Positions 26,359 to 33,925 of a stretch of 64,000 nucleotides of DNA are shown here, piece after piece (the first letter of the stretch is position 1; each line of letters begins with the position of its first letter). The stretch is from Massilia putida (lineage in GTDB: Bacteria > Pseudomonadota > Gammaproteobacteria > Burkholderiales > Burkholderiaceae_D), in the NCBI RefSeq assembly GCF_001941825.1, contig NZ_CP019038.1, positions 5,642,001-5,706,000 on the forward strand. The letters run 5' to 3'. A model generated the notes under the pieces. The model saw only the letters and a program-made list of their open reading frames with translations, made no database searches and was not told the origin of the DNA. Both the position numbers and the translations under genes were made by a program.

Positions 26359-27753
26359 TTACGCCGGGCTCGGCCGCGTCATCTCGATCGGCACGATCCA
26401 CTGGTCGAACTGCGTCTCGTCGACGAAGCCGGACTGCAGGGCCGCCTGGCGCAAGGTGAGGCCGTTGTGCTGGGCCGTCTTGGCGATCTGCGCGGCGCGA
26501 TCATACCCGATATGCGGGGCCAGCGCGGTCACCAGCATCAGCGACTGTTCCATCAGCTCGCCGATGCGCTTGCGGTTCGGCTCGATGCCTTTGGCGCAAT
26601 GCTCGTCGAACGAGCGCATGCCGTCGGCCAGCAGGCGTGCGCTCTGCAGGAAGTTGTGGGCGATCATCGGCTTGAACACGTTCAGCTCGAAATTGCCTTG
26701 CGAACCGCCGACCGTGATCGCGACGTCGTTGCCGAACACCTGGCAACACAGCATCGTCAGTGCCTCGCACTGGGTGGGGTTCACCTTGCCCGGCATGATC
26801 GAGCTGCCCGGCTCGTTTTCCGGGATCGTGATCTCGCCCAGGCCCGAGCGCGGGCCGGACGCCATCCAGCGCACGTCGTTGGCGATCTTCATGAGGGCCG
26901 TGGCCAGCGTCTTGAAGGCGCCGTGCGCTAGCACCATCGCGTCGTGGCCGGCCAGCGCCATGAATTTGTTCGGCGCCGACTTGAATTGCAGGCCCGTACG
27001 CGACGAGATCTCGGCCGCGATGCGGTTGGCGAATTCCGGATGTGCGTTCAGGCCCGTGCCCACCGCGGTCCCGCCGGCCGCCAGCAGCAGCAGGCCGGGG
27101 AGGGTGTTCTTGATCGCATGTTCCGCGAATTCGAGCTGCGCCACGTAGCCGGAGAATTCCTGGCCCAGCGTGAGCGGCGTCGCATCCTGCAGGTGGGTGC
27201 GGCCGATCTTGACGATGTCGGCGAAGTCGCGCGCCTTCACTTCCAGCGTGCCGCGCAGCCTGGCCACCGCCGGCAGGACGTCCTTGGCGACGGCCTGCGC
27301 GGCCGCCACGTGCATCGCGGTCGGAAACATGTCGTTCGACGACTGCCCCATGTTGACGTGGTCGTTCGGGTGCAGCAGCCGCGCTTCGCCGCGCTCGCCG
27401 CCCAGCAGCTCGGAGGCGCGGTTGGCGAGCACCTCGTTCATGTTCATATTGCTCTGGGTGCCGGAGCCGGTCTGCCAGACGGACAGCGGAAACTCGGACG
27501 GATGGCGGCCTTCCAGCACTTCGTCGGCGGCGCGGATGATGGCGTCGGCCTTGTCCGCGGGGAGCTTGCCGAGCGAGCGGTTGACGGCGGCGGCCGCGCG
27601 CTTCACCTGCGCCAGCGCGGCGACCAGTTCGGGCGCCATCTTTTCGCTGGAGATGTGGAAGTGGTGCAGCGAGCGCTGCGTCTGCGCGCCCCACAGATGA
27701 TCGTTCGGTACGTCGATCGGGCCAAAACTGTCCTTCTCAATCCGGTTTTCCAT
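26359..27753 (-). CDS. fumC: Class II fumarate hydratase
   Basis: 464 residues, full length. The start [22 protein letters not shown] is standard. Hallmarks are [57 protein letters not shown] and the fumarase/aspartase signature [13 protein letters not shown] containing the catalytic Ser. It interconverts fumarate and malate in the TCA cycle, cytoplasmic and iron-independent. It is divergent from the FimV-like gene; the two share the 27754-27838 intergenic region. Confidence 0.96.
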   Translation of the reverse strand: MENRIEKDSFGPIDVPNDHLWGAQTQRSLHHFHISSEKMAPELVAALAQVKRAAAAVNRSLGKLPADKADAIIRAADEVLEGRHPSEFPLSVWQTGSGTQSNMNMNEVLANRASELLGGERGEARLLHPNDHVNMGQSSNDMFPTAMHVAAAQAVAKDVLPAVARLRGTLEVKARDFADIVKIGRTHLQDATPLTLGQEFSGYVAQLEFAEHAIKNTLPGLLLLAAGGTAVGTGLNAHPEFANRIAAEISSRTGLQFKSAPNKFMALAGHDAMVLAHGAFKTLATALMKIANDVRWMASGPRSGLGEITIPENEPGSSIMPGKVNPTQCEALTMLCCQVFGNDVAITVGGSQGNFELNVFKPMIAHNFLQSARLLADGMRSFDEHCAKGIEPNRKRIGELMEQSLMLVTALAPHIGYDRAAQIAKTAQHNGLTLRQAALQSGFVDETQFDQWIVPIEMTRPSPA

Positions 27754-27783
27754 GGAGGCATCCTGTTGGTTTGACAATGGAAT

Positions 27784-27810
27784 TAAAGAGTGTACCGCAA
27801 CGGCCGTTAA
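27784..27810 (+). promoter_or_regulatory. Sigma-28 (FliA) promoter of the FimV-like gene
   Basis: TAAAGAGT, exactly 11 bp, GCCGTTAA. It lies 29 bp before the FimV-like ATG. The -10-like half is identical to that of the yjfB-like promoter. Confidence 0.7.
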
Positions 27811-27838
27811 CGATGCAGAAGCCCCTATTTTCCTTGCC

Positions 27839-28927
27839 ATGGCCCGCCGTCCCCGCCTTTTTCTTTCCAGTCTCGCGTTTGCCGCGCTCCTGCCCGCCCA
27901 TGCGGCCGAGCTGGGCGATCCGCGCGTGGTCTCCCACATCGGGCAGCCCCTCGTCGCCGACATCGAACTGACGATGCTCGAGGATGCGGCCACGCCCGTG
28001 CAAGTGCGCGTGGCCAGTCCGGAGGTGTATAACGGCGCCGGCATCGCCGTGCCGCCCGTGCTGTCCAGCCTGAACCTGTCCGTGATGCGCCGCGACGGGC
28101 GCCAGTTCCTGCACGTGACGTCGTTGCGGTCCGTCGATGGCGACCACGTGCACCTGTACCTGGAACTCGTCGACAAGGGCCAGCGCGCCGTGCGCCTGGC
28201 CACGCTGTGGCTCACGCCGGATCCGACGCCCGCGTCCGCGTCCGCGCGCGTGCCCGCGCCGGTCGTCGTGCCCGCGCCGTCGCAGGACGCCGTCCTGCTC
28301 GCGCAAGTGGAACGCGCACGCACGGCGCCCTCGGTGGCGGCGGATGCGCCGCCCGCGCGCGTCGTCAAGGTGCCGCGGCCGCATCCGGCACCCGTCGCCA
28401 AGGCACCGGCGCCGCCGGCGGCCCACGCGGCCGCATGTGCGATCCCGGCCGGGGAGGCCCAGGCCTGTGCGGCCCTCGGCGCGAAGAACGACGCGCTGCG
28501 CACCCGGCTCGGCCAGGTCGAGGACCGGATGAAGAAGTTGCAGGTGTCGCTGGCCGCGCCCGTTGCCGCTCCGCCGCCGGCCGAGGTGGGGGCGCCCAAG
28601 CCTGCCCAGCCCGTCACGCCGGCCGCGGCGCCCGAACCAGCCAGGTCCGTCGTGCCGGCCGGTCCGCGCCCGATCCACTCGATCAAGCCGCTCGTGCCGC
28701 ACAAGCTGAAGACGGCTGCGCCGCCGCCGGACGAGAGCCTTCCGTGGGGCTGGATCGGCGCCGCTATCGGCGTGCTGGCGCTGGGCGGGGCAGGGGCGTT
28801 CGTCCTCGTGCGCCGGCGCGGGGCGAAGGCCGCTGCGGCGCCCGGCCTCTTCGGCACGCTCAAGGCCCGCTTCGCGGCCCGCGCCCGGGCGCCGAAGGAA
28901 GGGGGCGCCGAGCCGACGATCGACTGA
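27839..28927 (+). CDS. FimV/HubP-like exported membrane protein
   Basis: 362 residues from the ATG at 27839. A signal peptide ([16 protein letters not shown]) is followed by the FimV N-terminal domain [20 protein letters not shown]. The middle is Pro/Ala-rich with a short coiled-coil-like segment ([20 protein letters not shown]), and a single membrane segment lies at about residues 302-322 ([19 protein letters not shown]) with a short basic cytoplasmic tail. FimV/HubP proteins organise the cell pole, flagella and type IV pili. It is much shorter than typical FimV (over 600 residues) and lacks the LysM and TPR regions. A sigma-28 promoter directly upstream fits a motility role. Confidence 0.75.
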   Translation: MARRPRLFLSSLAFAALLPAHAAELGDPRVVSHIGQPLVADIELTMLEDAATPVQVRVASPEVYNGAGIAVPPVLSSLNLSVMRRDGRQFLHVTSLRSVDGDHVHLYLELVDKGQRAVRLATLWLTPDPTPASASARVPAPVVVPAPSQDAVLLAQVERARTAPSVAADAPPARVVKVPRPHPAPVAKAPAPPAAHAAACAIPAGEAQACAALGAKNDALRTRLGQVEDRMKKLQVSLAAPVAAPPPAEVGAPKPAQPVTPAAAPEPARSVVPAGPRPIHSIKPLVPHKLKTAAPPPDESLPWGWIGAAIGVLALGGAGAFVLVRRRGAKAAAAPGLFGTLKARFAARARAPKEGGAEPTID

Positions 28928-28961
28928 TTTCAGGGTATGTTCAAAATCTGCGCGCAAGTCG

Positions 28962-28991
28962 TCTACACAAGTCCGATTTTTGCGTTATACT
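28962..28991 (+). promoter_or_regulatory. Putative promoter of the structured RNA
   Basis: TATACT at 28986-28991 is a strong -10 box; TCTACA at 28962-28967 is a weak -35 with 18-bp spacing. Transcription would start near 28998. Confidence 0.5.
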
Positions 28992-28997
28992 GCGTTT

Positions 28998-29245
28998 CGA
29001 TGATCTTTTGATCACAGATCAATCGATCATAAAACGGCTCAGGGTCCGCCGCAGCCACCACCGATTGCGTGGCGCGGGGTTGGACGGTCGCTGATGAAGC
29101 GCCTGAACCCGGAAGCGGTTCGCCTGCCGACAGTGGCAGGTGGACGCCGGAGGCAACCGGCAAGAGGCGACGCCAGGGGATGCCTGGTGCTCGCTCTCCC
29201 CCTATTCCAGCCCGCGCAGACGACGTCGTCGTTGCGCGGGTTTTC
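28998..29245 (+). ncRNA. Putative structured RNA (riboswitch-like leader or sRNA) before the HxlR gene
   Basis: No protein is coded here. Consecutive hairpins can be drawn: GAACC/GGTTC (29105-29121), CCTGCC/GGCAGG (29123-29140), CCGG/CCGG (29147-29160), CCAGG/CCTGG (29173-29187), with a possible outer pairing of GTCC (29044) with GGAC (29082). The series ends in a textbook terminator at 29211-29244. A promoter-like TATACT lies just upstream. It could be a stand-alone small RNA, or a leader that attenuates the HxlR gene 76 bp after the terminator. It does not match the consensus of TPP, FMN, cobalamin, glycine, fluoride or SAM riboswitches that I can recall. Confidence 0.5.
29211..29244 (+). 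terminator. Rho-independent terminator of the structured RNA
   Basis: CCCGCGCA pairs with TGCGCGGG, the stem extended by GACGAC/GTCGTC, followed by TTTT. Confidence 0.85.
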
Positions 29246-29320
29246 ATTTACAGGGCGCGTTGGCCCCATGCCCGGGATAGCGCTACCATGGTGCTTGACC
29301 CGAACGATCGAGGAGGGGAC

Positions 29321-29695
29321 ATGAACGATAGCGTGCGCGGCGACTTGTTTTCCGAATATTGCCCGTCGCGTGAAGTGTTGAAACACGTGACGAGTCGCTG
29401 GGGCGTGCTGCTGCTCGTCGCGCTGATGGACGGCACGTACCGTTTCGGCGAACTGCGCCGCAAGGTGGGCGGCATCAGCGAAAAAATGCTCGCCCAGACC
29501 CTGCAATGGCTCGAACAGGACGGTTTCGTGCAGCGCATCGCGCATCCCGTCGTGCCGCCGCACGTGGAATACCGGCTCACGCCGCTGGGCGAGGAGCTCG
29601 GACACAGGGTCGGCGAGGTGGCCGCGTGGATCGAAGGGAATATGGACGGCATCCTGGTGGCGCAGCGCAAGGTCGCGGCGGCGAAAACCGACTAA
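29321..29695 (+). CDS. HxlR-family transcriptional regulator
   Basis: 124 residues, a single winged helix: CPSREVLKHVTSRWGVLLLV, then YRFGELRRKVGGISEKMLAQ and TLQWLEQDGFVQRIAHPVVP with the wing VEYRLTPLGEEL. The N-terminal Cys14 is where many HxlR/QorR-type regulators sense redox or electrophiles. It starts at an ATG after GAGGAGGGG. Targets are unknown; no oxidoreductase is adjacent. The upstream terminator and structured RNA may control its expression. Confidence 0.85.
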   Translation: MNDSVRGDLFSEYCPSREVLKHVTSRWGVLLLVALMDGTYRFGELRRKVGGISEKMLAQTLQWLEQDGFVQRIAHPVVPPHVEYRLTPLGEELGHRVGEVAAWIEGNMDGILVAQRKVAAAKTD

Positions 29696-29720
29696 GAAGC
29701 AAAAGAAAAGCAAAAGAAGC

Positions 29721-29754
29721 AAAAAGCCCCTTGGACGGCGAATCGAAGGGGCTT
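29721..29754 (-). terminator. Rho-independent terminator of fliT
   Basis: On the minus strand AAGCCCCTT pairs with AAGGGGCTT (13-nt loop) and a T-rich run follows. It lies 20 bp after the fliT stop. Confidence 0.8.
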
Positions 29755-29774
29755 CGGATGGGGCTGCGGGGCGG

Positions 29775-30059
29775 TCAGTGGGCCGGGCTCAGGGCGCGGT
29801 CCAGCTGACCCATCCAGGGTTCGGTGATGTCGCGCACGGCGCGGTCGTTGGCCATGATCTGCTTGAGCAGGTCGATCTTGCGCTTGCGCTCGGCGCCGGC
29901 CAAAGGCGCGACGCCGCTTTTCGCCGCGCTCGCCTGCAGGGCGCACTGGGTTTCCAGGCGGGCCAGACCGTCCCAATCGCCTTCGCGCGCAGCCACCGCC
30001 ATGCGGCTGCTCAGGGCGGCGATGTTTTCATACATTGCGAGGACTTCATTGGACGTCAT
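29775..30059 (-). CDS. fliT: Flagellar protein FliT
   Basis: 94 residues from MTSNEVLAMYENIAALSSRM. The pattern EGDWDGLARLETQCALQ, then KRKIDLLKQIMANDRAVRDI and EPWMGQLDRAL is that of FliT, a helical type III secretion chaperone for the filament cap FliD that also modulates FlhDC in enterics. It stands alone here, without fliS or fliD, but with its own sigma-28 promoter and terminator, so it appears to be a separate motility transcription unit. Confidence 0.82.
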   Translation of the reverse strand: MTSNEVLAMYENIAALSSRMAVAAREGDWDGLARLETQCALQASAAKSGVAPLAGAERKRKIDLLKQIMANDRAVRDITEPWMGQLDRALSPAH

Positions 30060-30110
30060 GACTGCGCTCCACCAGTGGGACAACCCGGCCGGATTACCGG
30101 TTGTCTGCCT

Positions 30111-30137
30111 TTTACGGCAGCGTTTCGGAGAACTTTA
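30111..30137 (-). promoter_or_regulatory. Sigma-28 (FliA) promoter of fliT
   Basis: On the minus strand TAAAGTTC, exactly 11 bp, GCCGTAAA. It lies about 50 bp before the fliT ATG and is the closest of the three to the FliA consensus. Confidence 0.78.
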
Positions 30138-30156
30138 GGGTTTTCGAAAGATTTTT

Positions 30157-30187
30157 TTGAAATTTTTTTGGGGTGGCGCGTTATAGT
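30157..30187 (+). promoter_or_regulatory. Possible promoter of the M13 peptidase gene
   Basis: TTGAAA (30157-30162) and TATAGT (30182-30187), with a long 19-bp spacer, about 50 bp before the ATG. Confidence 0.45.
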
Positions 30188-30236
30188 GCTCGCCAACGAG
30201 ACCAATGAGACCAATGAACTCTGGAAAAGGGACATC

Positions 30237-32303
30237 ATGAACATCAGCTGGACGCCGATCAAGACCGCCATCGTGTTCGCACTGTGCGGCGCCGCGCTCG
30301 TTACCACGGGCGCGGGTGCATCCGGGCAGACCCCGCCCGCGGCAGCAACGGCAGGGACCGCGCAAGCCACATTGCGGCCGGGCGACGATTTCTTTGCCTG
30401 GGCCAACAAGGACTGGCTCGCCAAGACCGCCATCCCCGAGGACCGCAGCCGCTGGGGCGCGATGGACAGTCTGGCGGAAGACACCAACCAGCGCATCGTC
30501 AAGCTGATCGAACGCGTGAGCGATGACAAGAAGGCCGGGCCGGAAGCGCGCAAGGTCGCCGACTACTTCAATGCCTACATGGACGAGGCCGCGATCGAGG
30601 CGCGGGGCGCGGCCCCTTTGACGCCGGAACTGGCGCGGATCGCCGCCATCAAGGACAAGGCCGGCCTCGTGCGCGCGCTGGGAGCGTCCCTGCGTGCGGA
30701 CGTCGATCCGCTGAACAATACGCACTTTGCCACCGAAAACATCTTCGGCCTGTGGGTGTCGCCCGGCCTGCATGACCCGGCGCACAACTGGCCGTACCTG
30801 CTGCAGGGCGGCCTGGGGATGCCGGACCGCGCATATTATCTGGACAACAACGAGCGCATGGCCAACCTGCGCACGCAGTACCAGAAGCACATCGCCGCGA
30901 TGCTCAAGTTTGCGGGCTACGCCACGACGGAGGCGGATGCCGATGCCCGCGCCGCCAAGATTTTCGCGCTTGAAGTCGACATCGCCAACACGCACGGCAC
31001 CCGCGCCGACTCGGCCGACGTGCTCAAGGCCGACAACACCTGGACCCGCAAGGAGTTCGCCGCCAACGCCCCGGGCCTCGATTGGGATGCGTTCTTCAAG
31101 GCCGCGCGCCTGGGCGACCAGGGCAAATTCATCGTCTGGCACCCGTCCGCCGTGAAGGGCGAGGCGGCGCTCGTGGGCAAGGTCGATCTCGCCACCTGGA
31201 AGGACTATCTCGCTTTCCACACCATCAACCGCATGGCCAGCGTGCTGCCGAAAGCGTTCGTCGAGCAGCGTTTCGCGTTCTACGGCAAGGCGTTGTCCGG
31301 CACGCCGCAGCAGTCCGTGCGCTGGAAACGCGCGCTGGGCGCCACGAATGAGGCGATGGACGACGCGGTCGGCAAGCTGTACGTGGCGAACTACTTCCCC
31401 GCCGAGAACAAGGCGCAACTGCAGCGGATGGTCGGCAATATCGTGACGGCATTCGGCAAGCGCATCGACAAGCTCGACTGGATGGCACCCGCCACCCGCG
31501 CCCAGGCCAAGGAAAAACTGAAGACCTTGTACGTCGGTGTCGGTTATCCGGACAAATGGAAATCCTACGCCGGCCTGAAGGTCGACCCCAAGGACGCGTT
31601 CGGCAACGCGATGCGCGCGGATGCGTTCCACACGGACCAGGAACTGGCGAAGCTGCATGCGAAGCCGGACCGCACGGCCTGGTCGATGCCGCCGCAACTC
31701 GTCAACGCCGTCAACCTGCCGCTGCAGAATGCGCTGAACTTCCCGGCCGCGATCCTGCAGCCGCCGTTCTTCGATCCGAAGGCGCCGGACGCCGTCAACT
31801 ACGGCGCGATCGGCGCCATCATCGGCCACGAGATCAGCCACAGCTTCGACGACCAGGGTTCGCAGTTCGATGCCCAGGGCCGCCTGCGCGACTGGTGGAC
31901 GAAGGAAGACATGGAGCACTTCAAGGCCGCGTCGCACAAGCTCGTCGAGCAGTACAACGCATATAAACCGTATCCGGACCTCGCCGTGAACGGCCAGCTG
32001 ACCCTGTCCGAAAACCTGGCCGACCTGGCCGGCCTGGAAGCGTCCTACGATGCCTACCGCGCCGCCGCCGGCAAGGCCGCGAACGAGGAGAGCGACCGCC
32101 AGTTCTTCATCGGCTACGCACAGAGCTGGCGCACGAAGGCGCGCGAGGCGGCCGAGCGGCGCGGCATCCTGACGGACGGCCACGCGCCGCCGCAATACCG
32201 CACGGCCACCGTACGCAATCTGGATGCCTGGTACAAGGCGTTCGACGTGCAGCCGGGCCAGGCGCTGTACCTGCCGCCGGACGAGCGCGTGCGCGTCTGG
32301 TAA
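30237..32303 (+). CDS. M13-family zinc endopeptidase (PepO/neprilysin type), exported
   Basis: 688 residues. A signal peptide (TAIVFALCGAALVTTGAGAS) is followed by the M13 N-terminal domain opening with RPGDDFFAWANKDWLAKTAI. The C-terminal catalytic domain has GAIIGHEISHSFDDQGSQFD (HExxH; His531, Glu532, His535) and ENLADLAGLEASYDAY (third zinc ligand Glu), and ends near VRNLDAWYKAFDVQPGQALY. Bacterial members are periplasmic oligopeptidases. It is monocistronic with a possible terminator 50 bp downstream. Confidence 0.93.
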   Translation: MNISWTPIKTAIVFALCGAALVTTGAGASGQTPPAAATAGTAQATLRPGDDFFAWANKDWLAKTAIPEDRSRWGAMDSLAEDTNQRIVKLIERVSDDKKAGPEARKVADYFNAYMDEAAIEARGAAPLTPELARIAAIKDKAGLVRALGASLRADVDPLNNTHFATENIFGLWVSPGLHDPAHNWPYLLQGGLGMPDRAYYLDNNERMANLRTQYQKHIAAMLKFAGYATTEADADARAAKIFALEVDIANTHGTRADSADVLKADNTWTRKEFAANAPGLDWDAFFKAARLGDQGKFIVWHPSAVKGEAALVGKVDLATWKDYLAFHTINRMASVLPKAFVEQRFAFYGKALSGTPQQSVRWKRALGATNEAMDDAVGKLYVANYFPAENKAQLQRMVGNIVTAFGKRIDKLDWMAPATRAQAKEKLKTLYVGVGYPDKWKSYAGLKVDPKDAFGNAMRADAFHTDQELAKLHAKPDRTAWSMPPQLVNAVNLPLQNALNFPAAILQPPFFDPKAPDAVNYGAIGAIIGHEISHSFDDQGSQFDAQGRLRDWWTKEDMEHFKAASHKLVEQYNAYKPYPDLAVNGQLTLSENLADLAGLEASYDAYRAAAGKAANEESDRQFFIGYAQSWRTKAREAAERRGILTDGHAPPQYRTATVRNLDAWYKAFDVQPGQALYLPPDERVRVW

Positions 32304-32350
32304 GCGGGCGTTTGATGCATTATGTCTAACGGGTAAGCTGCGCCGGTCGG

Positions 32351-32388
32351 AAAGATGCCCGGACTAGAATGGTGCGGGCATCTTTCAT
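32351..32388 (+). terminator. Hairpin terminator after the M13 peptidase gene
   Basis: AAAGATGCCCG pairs with CGGGCATCTTT (13-nt loop) then TC-rich sequence. It is only 15 bp before the first possible start of the methyltransferase gene, so it could also be a leader structure. Confidence 0.6.
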
Positions 32389-32402
32389 CGTGTTTATTGC
32401 TT

Positions 32403-33083
32403 ATGAAACAGCACTATCTCGACGTCGACCGGCGCACCATTCATCACTTTCCACACATGATCGACGACGACGACTACGAAGACATCACCCGGCGCACGCT
32501 GCACCATTACGACGACAACGCGCGCCGCTTCTTTGCCGGGACGATCGACCACGACGTCAGCCAGAACATCGACGCGCTGCTGAGCGCGATCGAGGCACCG
32601 GCGCCGGCCACGATCCTCGACTTCGGCTGCGGCCCCGGCCGCGACCTGAAGACGTTCACGGCGCTGGGCCATCGTGCCATCGGCCTGGACGGCAGCGAAC
32701 AGTTCGTGGAGATGGCACACGCGTACAGCGGCTGCGAGGTGTGGCACCAGAATTTCATCGACCTGCATCTGCCGGATGCGACGTTCGATGGCGTCTTCGC
32801 GAACGCGTCGCTGTTCCACGTGCCGCGCGACCTGTTGCCGAAAGTGTTGAGCGAGCTGTACGCGACGTTGAAAGGGGGCGGCGCGCTGTTCAGTTCGAAT
32901 CCGCGCGGCCATAACGAAGAGGGCTGGAACGGTCCGCGCTACGGTTGTTTCCACGATTATCCGGCGTGGGAGCGCTACGTCGTCGCTGCTGGTTTTTTGC
33001 CGCTGCGCCACTATTATCGGCCGGAAGGATTGCCGCGCGACCAGCAACCCTGGCTGGCCAGCGTGTGGCGCAAGCCGAATTAA
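32403..33083 (+). CDS. Class I SAM-dependent methyltransferase
   Basis: 226 residues from ATG 32403; the ATG at 32457 (MIDDDDYEDITRRTLHHYDD) fits the usual start of this group and may be the real one, as neither has a clear ribosome-binding site. The SAM loop is ILDFGCGPGRDLKTF, the acidic strand-2 end is AIGLDGSEQFVEMA, and motif IV is FDGVFANASLFHVP. It is most like small soluble methyltransferases of unknown substrate. Cytoplasmic. Confidence 0.82.
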   Translation: MKQHYLDVDRRTIHHFPHMIDDDDYEDITRRTLHHYDDNARRFFAGTIDHDVSQNIDALLSAIEAPAPATILDFGCGPGRDLKTFTALGHRAIGLDGSEQFVEMAHAYSGCEVWHQNFIDLHLPDATFDGVFANASLFHVPRDLLPKVLSELYATLKGGGALFSSNPRGHNEEGWNGPRYGCFHDYPAWERYVVAAGFLPLRHYYRPEGLPRDQQPWLASVWRKPN

Positions 33084-33186
33084 TCTTTTGTTAGTTTGCG
33101 TACAGAATGAAGATCGACATCTCAATATTCTGAATGCATCCCGCTTGAATCAGCAGGCGGACTTACTCACCAAGGAGGATTCCGAC

Positions 33187-33366
33187 ATGAACGACGACCA
33201 AATCAAAGGTAAAGCCAAGGACATCGGCGGCAAGGTACAAGAGGAAGTCGGCAAGGCTGTCGGCAGCAGCGAACAGCAGGCCAAGGGCCTGTCCAAGCAG
33301 GTCGAGGGCAAGGTGCAGGAAAAAGCCGGCGATCTGCGCGACGCCATCAACAAGGGCAATCGCTGA
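33187..33366 (+). CDS. CsbD-family stress protein
   Basis: 59 residues, MNDDQIKGKAKDIGGKVQEE onward, with two tandem amphipathic repeats of GKVQEEVGKAVGS/GKVQEKAGDLRDA type, the CsbD signature. An AAGGAGG ribosome-binding site precedes the ATG and a terminator follows. The family is highly expressed in stress and stationary phase; its molecular role is unknown. Confidence 0.88.
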   Translation: MNDDQIKGKAKDIGGKVQEEVGKAVGSSEQQAKGLSKQVEGKVQEKAGDLRDAINKGNR

Positions 33367-33388
33367 TCCCGCGGTTCACCCCATCGGA

Positions 33389-33413
33389 ACGGCCGCCTCG
33401 CGCGGCCGTTTTT
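33389..33413 (+). terminator. Rho-independent terminator of csbD-like gene
   Basis: ACGGCCG pairs with CGGCCGT (7-nt loop), then TTTT. It lies 22 bp after the stop. Confidence 0.85.
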
Positions 33414-33925
33414 ACGTCGCTCCGTCGGCCGATCCCGAGAACATCTTCCACTTACGGCTTATCGACGAGCACCATCGGGACCGCCGCCAGCGACGTCGCC
33501 GGCGCGATGCCCGCGACATCGAACAGGCTGCCGGACACGAGCTGCATGACGATGGTGAGCGCGGGCGGAATCTCGAGCGCGCGCTCGGCGAGCGGCAGCA
33601 CATGCCGGACGCGGTTGGCTGGTCGTCGATGAGGCGCTGCCATCAGCGAGGCACCGCGGGCGTTGCGCGCATGGCTGGTGAATTCGGGGTCATGAATCCG
33701 GGTCGGGGCCAATGCCAGTCACTTAAAGATATTCCACGTCGTCCCCGGACTGGCCGTCCGCCTTGGCGGGGCTTCAAGCTTGCGGGCGAAACCGAGGAAA
33801 TTGGTTCCCGCCTGCGCGGGAACTCGTTTCCGGCAATGCCTGGAACGATGGGATAGACCGCTAACTGACCGGCATTAGGGGCAGGGCCTCAACAGCAAAT
33901 TCGGACCCCGCCCCCTTCCTTCGCC
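33414..33925. other. Gene-poor stretch with possible gene remnant and REP-like repeats
   Basis: This is about 510 bp without a convincing gene. A minus-strand open frame at 33452-33712 ends in a plausible protein segment (VMQLVSGSLFDVAG then PMVLVDKP) but has no ribosome-binding site, no recognised domain and a compositionally odd N-terminus, so it may be a decayed fragment. REP-like inverted sequences lie at about 33740-33830, including TTCCCGCCTGCGCGGGAA. Confidence 0.35.

Noticed and set aside
26359..28863. 834-codon minus-strand frame as one fumarase fusion
   Set aside because: Only the last 464 codons match FumC. The N-terminal extension is antisense to the FimV-like gene and is low-complexity.
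28998..29245. TPP, cobalamin or fluoride riboswitch
   Set aside because: Single fragments such as CTGATGA and CAGTGGC recall these classes, but the ordered conserved elements of each class are absent.
33452..33712. 86-codon minus-strand gene
   Set aside because: There is no ribosome-binding site, no recognised domain and an arginine-rich N-terminus typical of chance GC-rich frames. It is mentioned only as a possible remnant.
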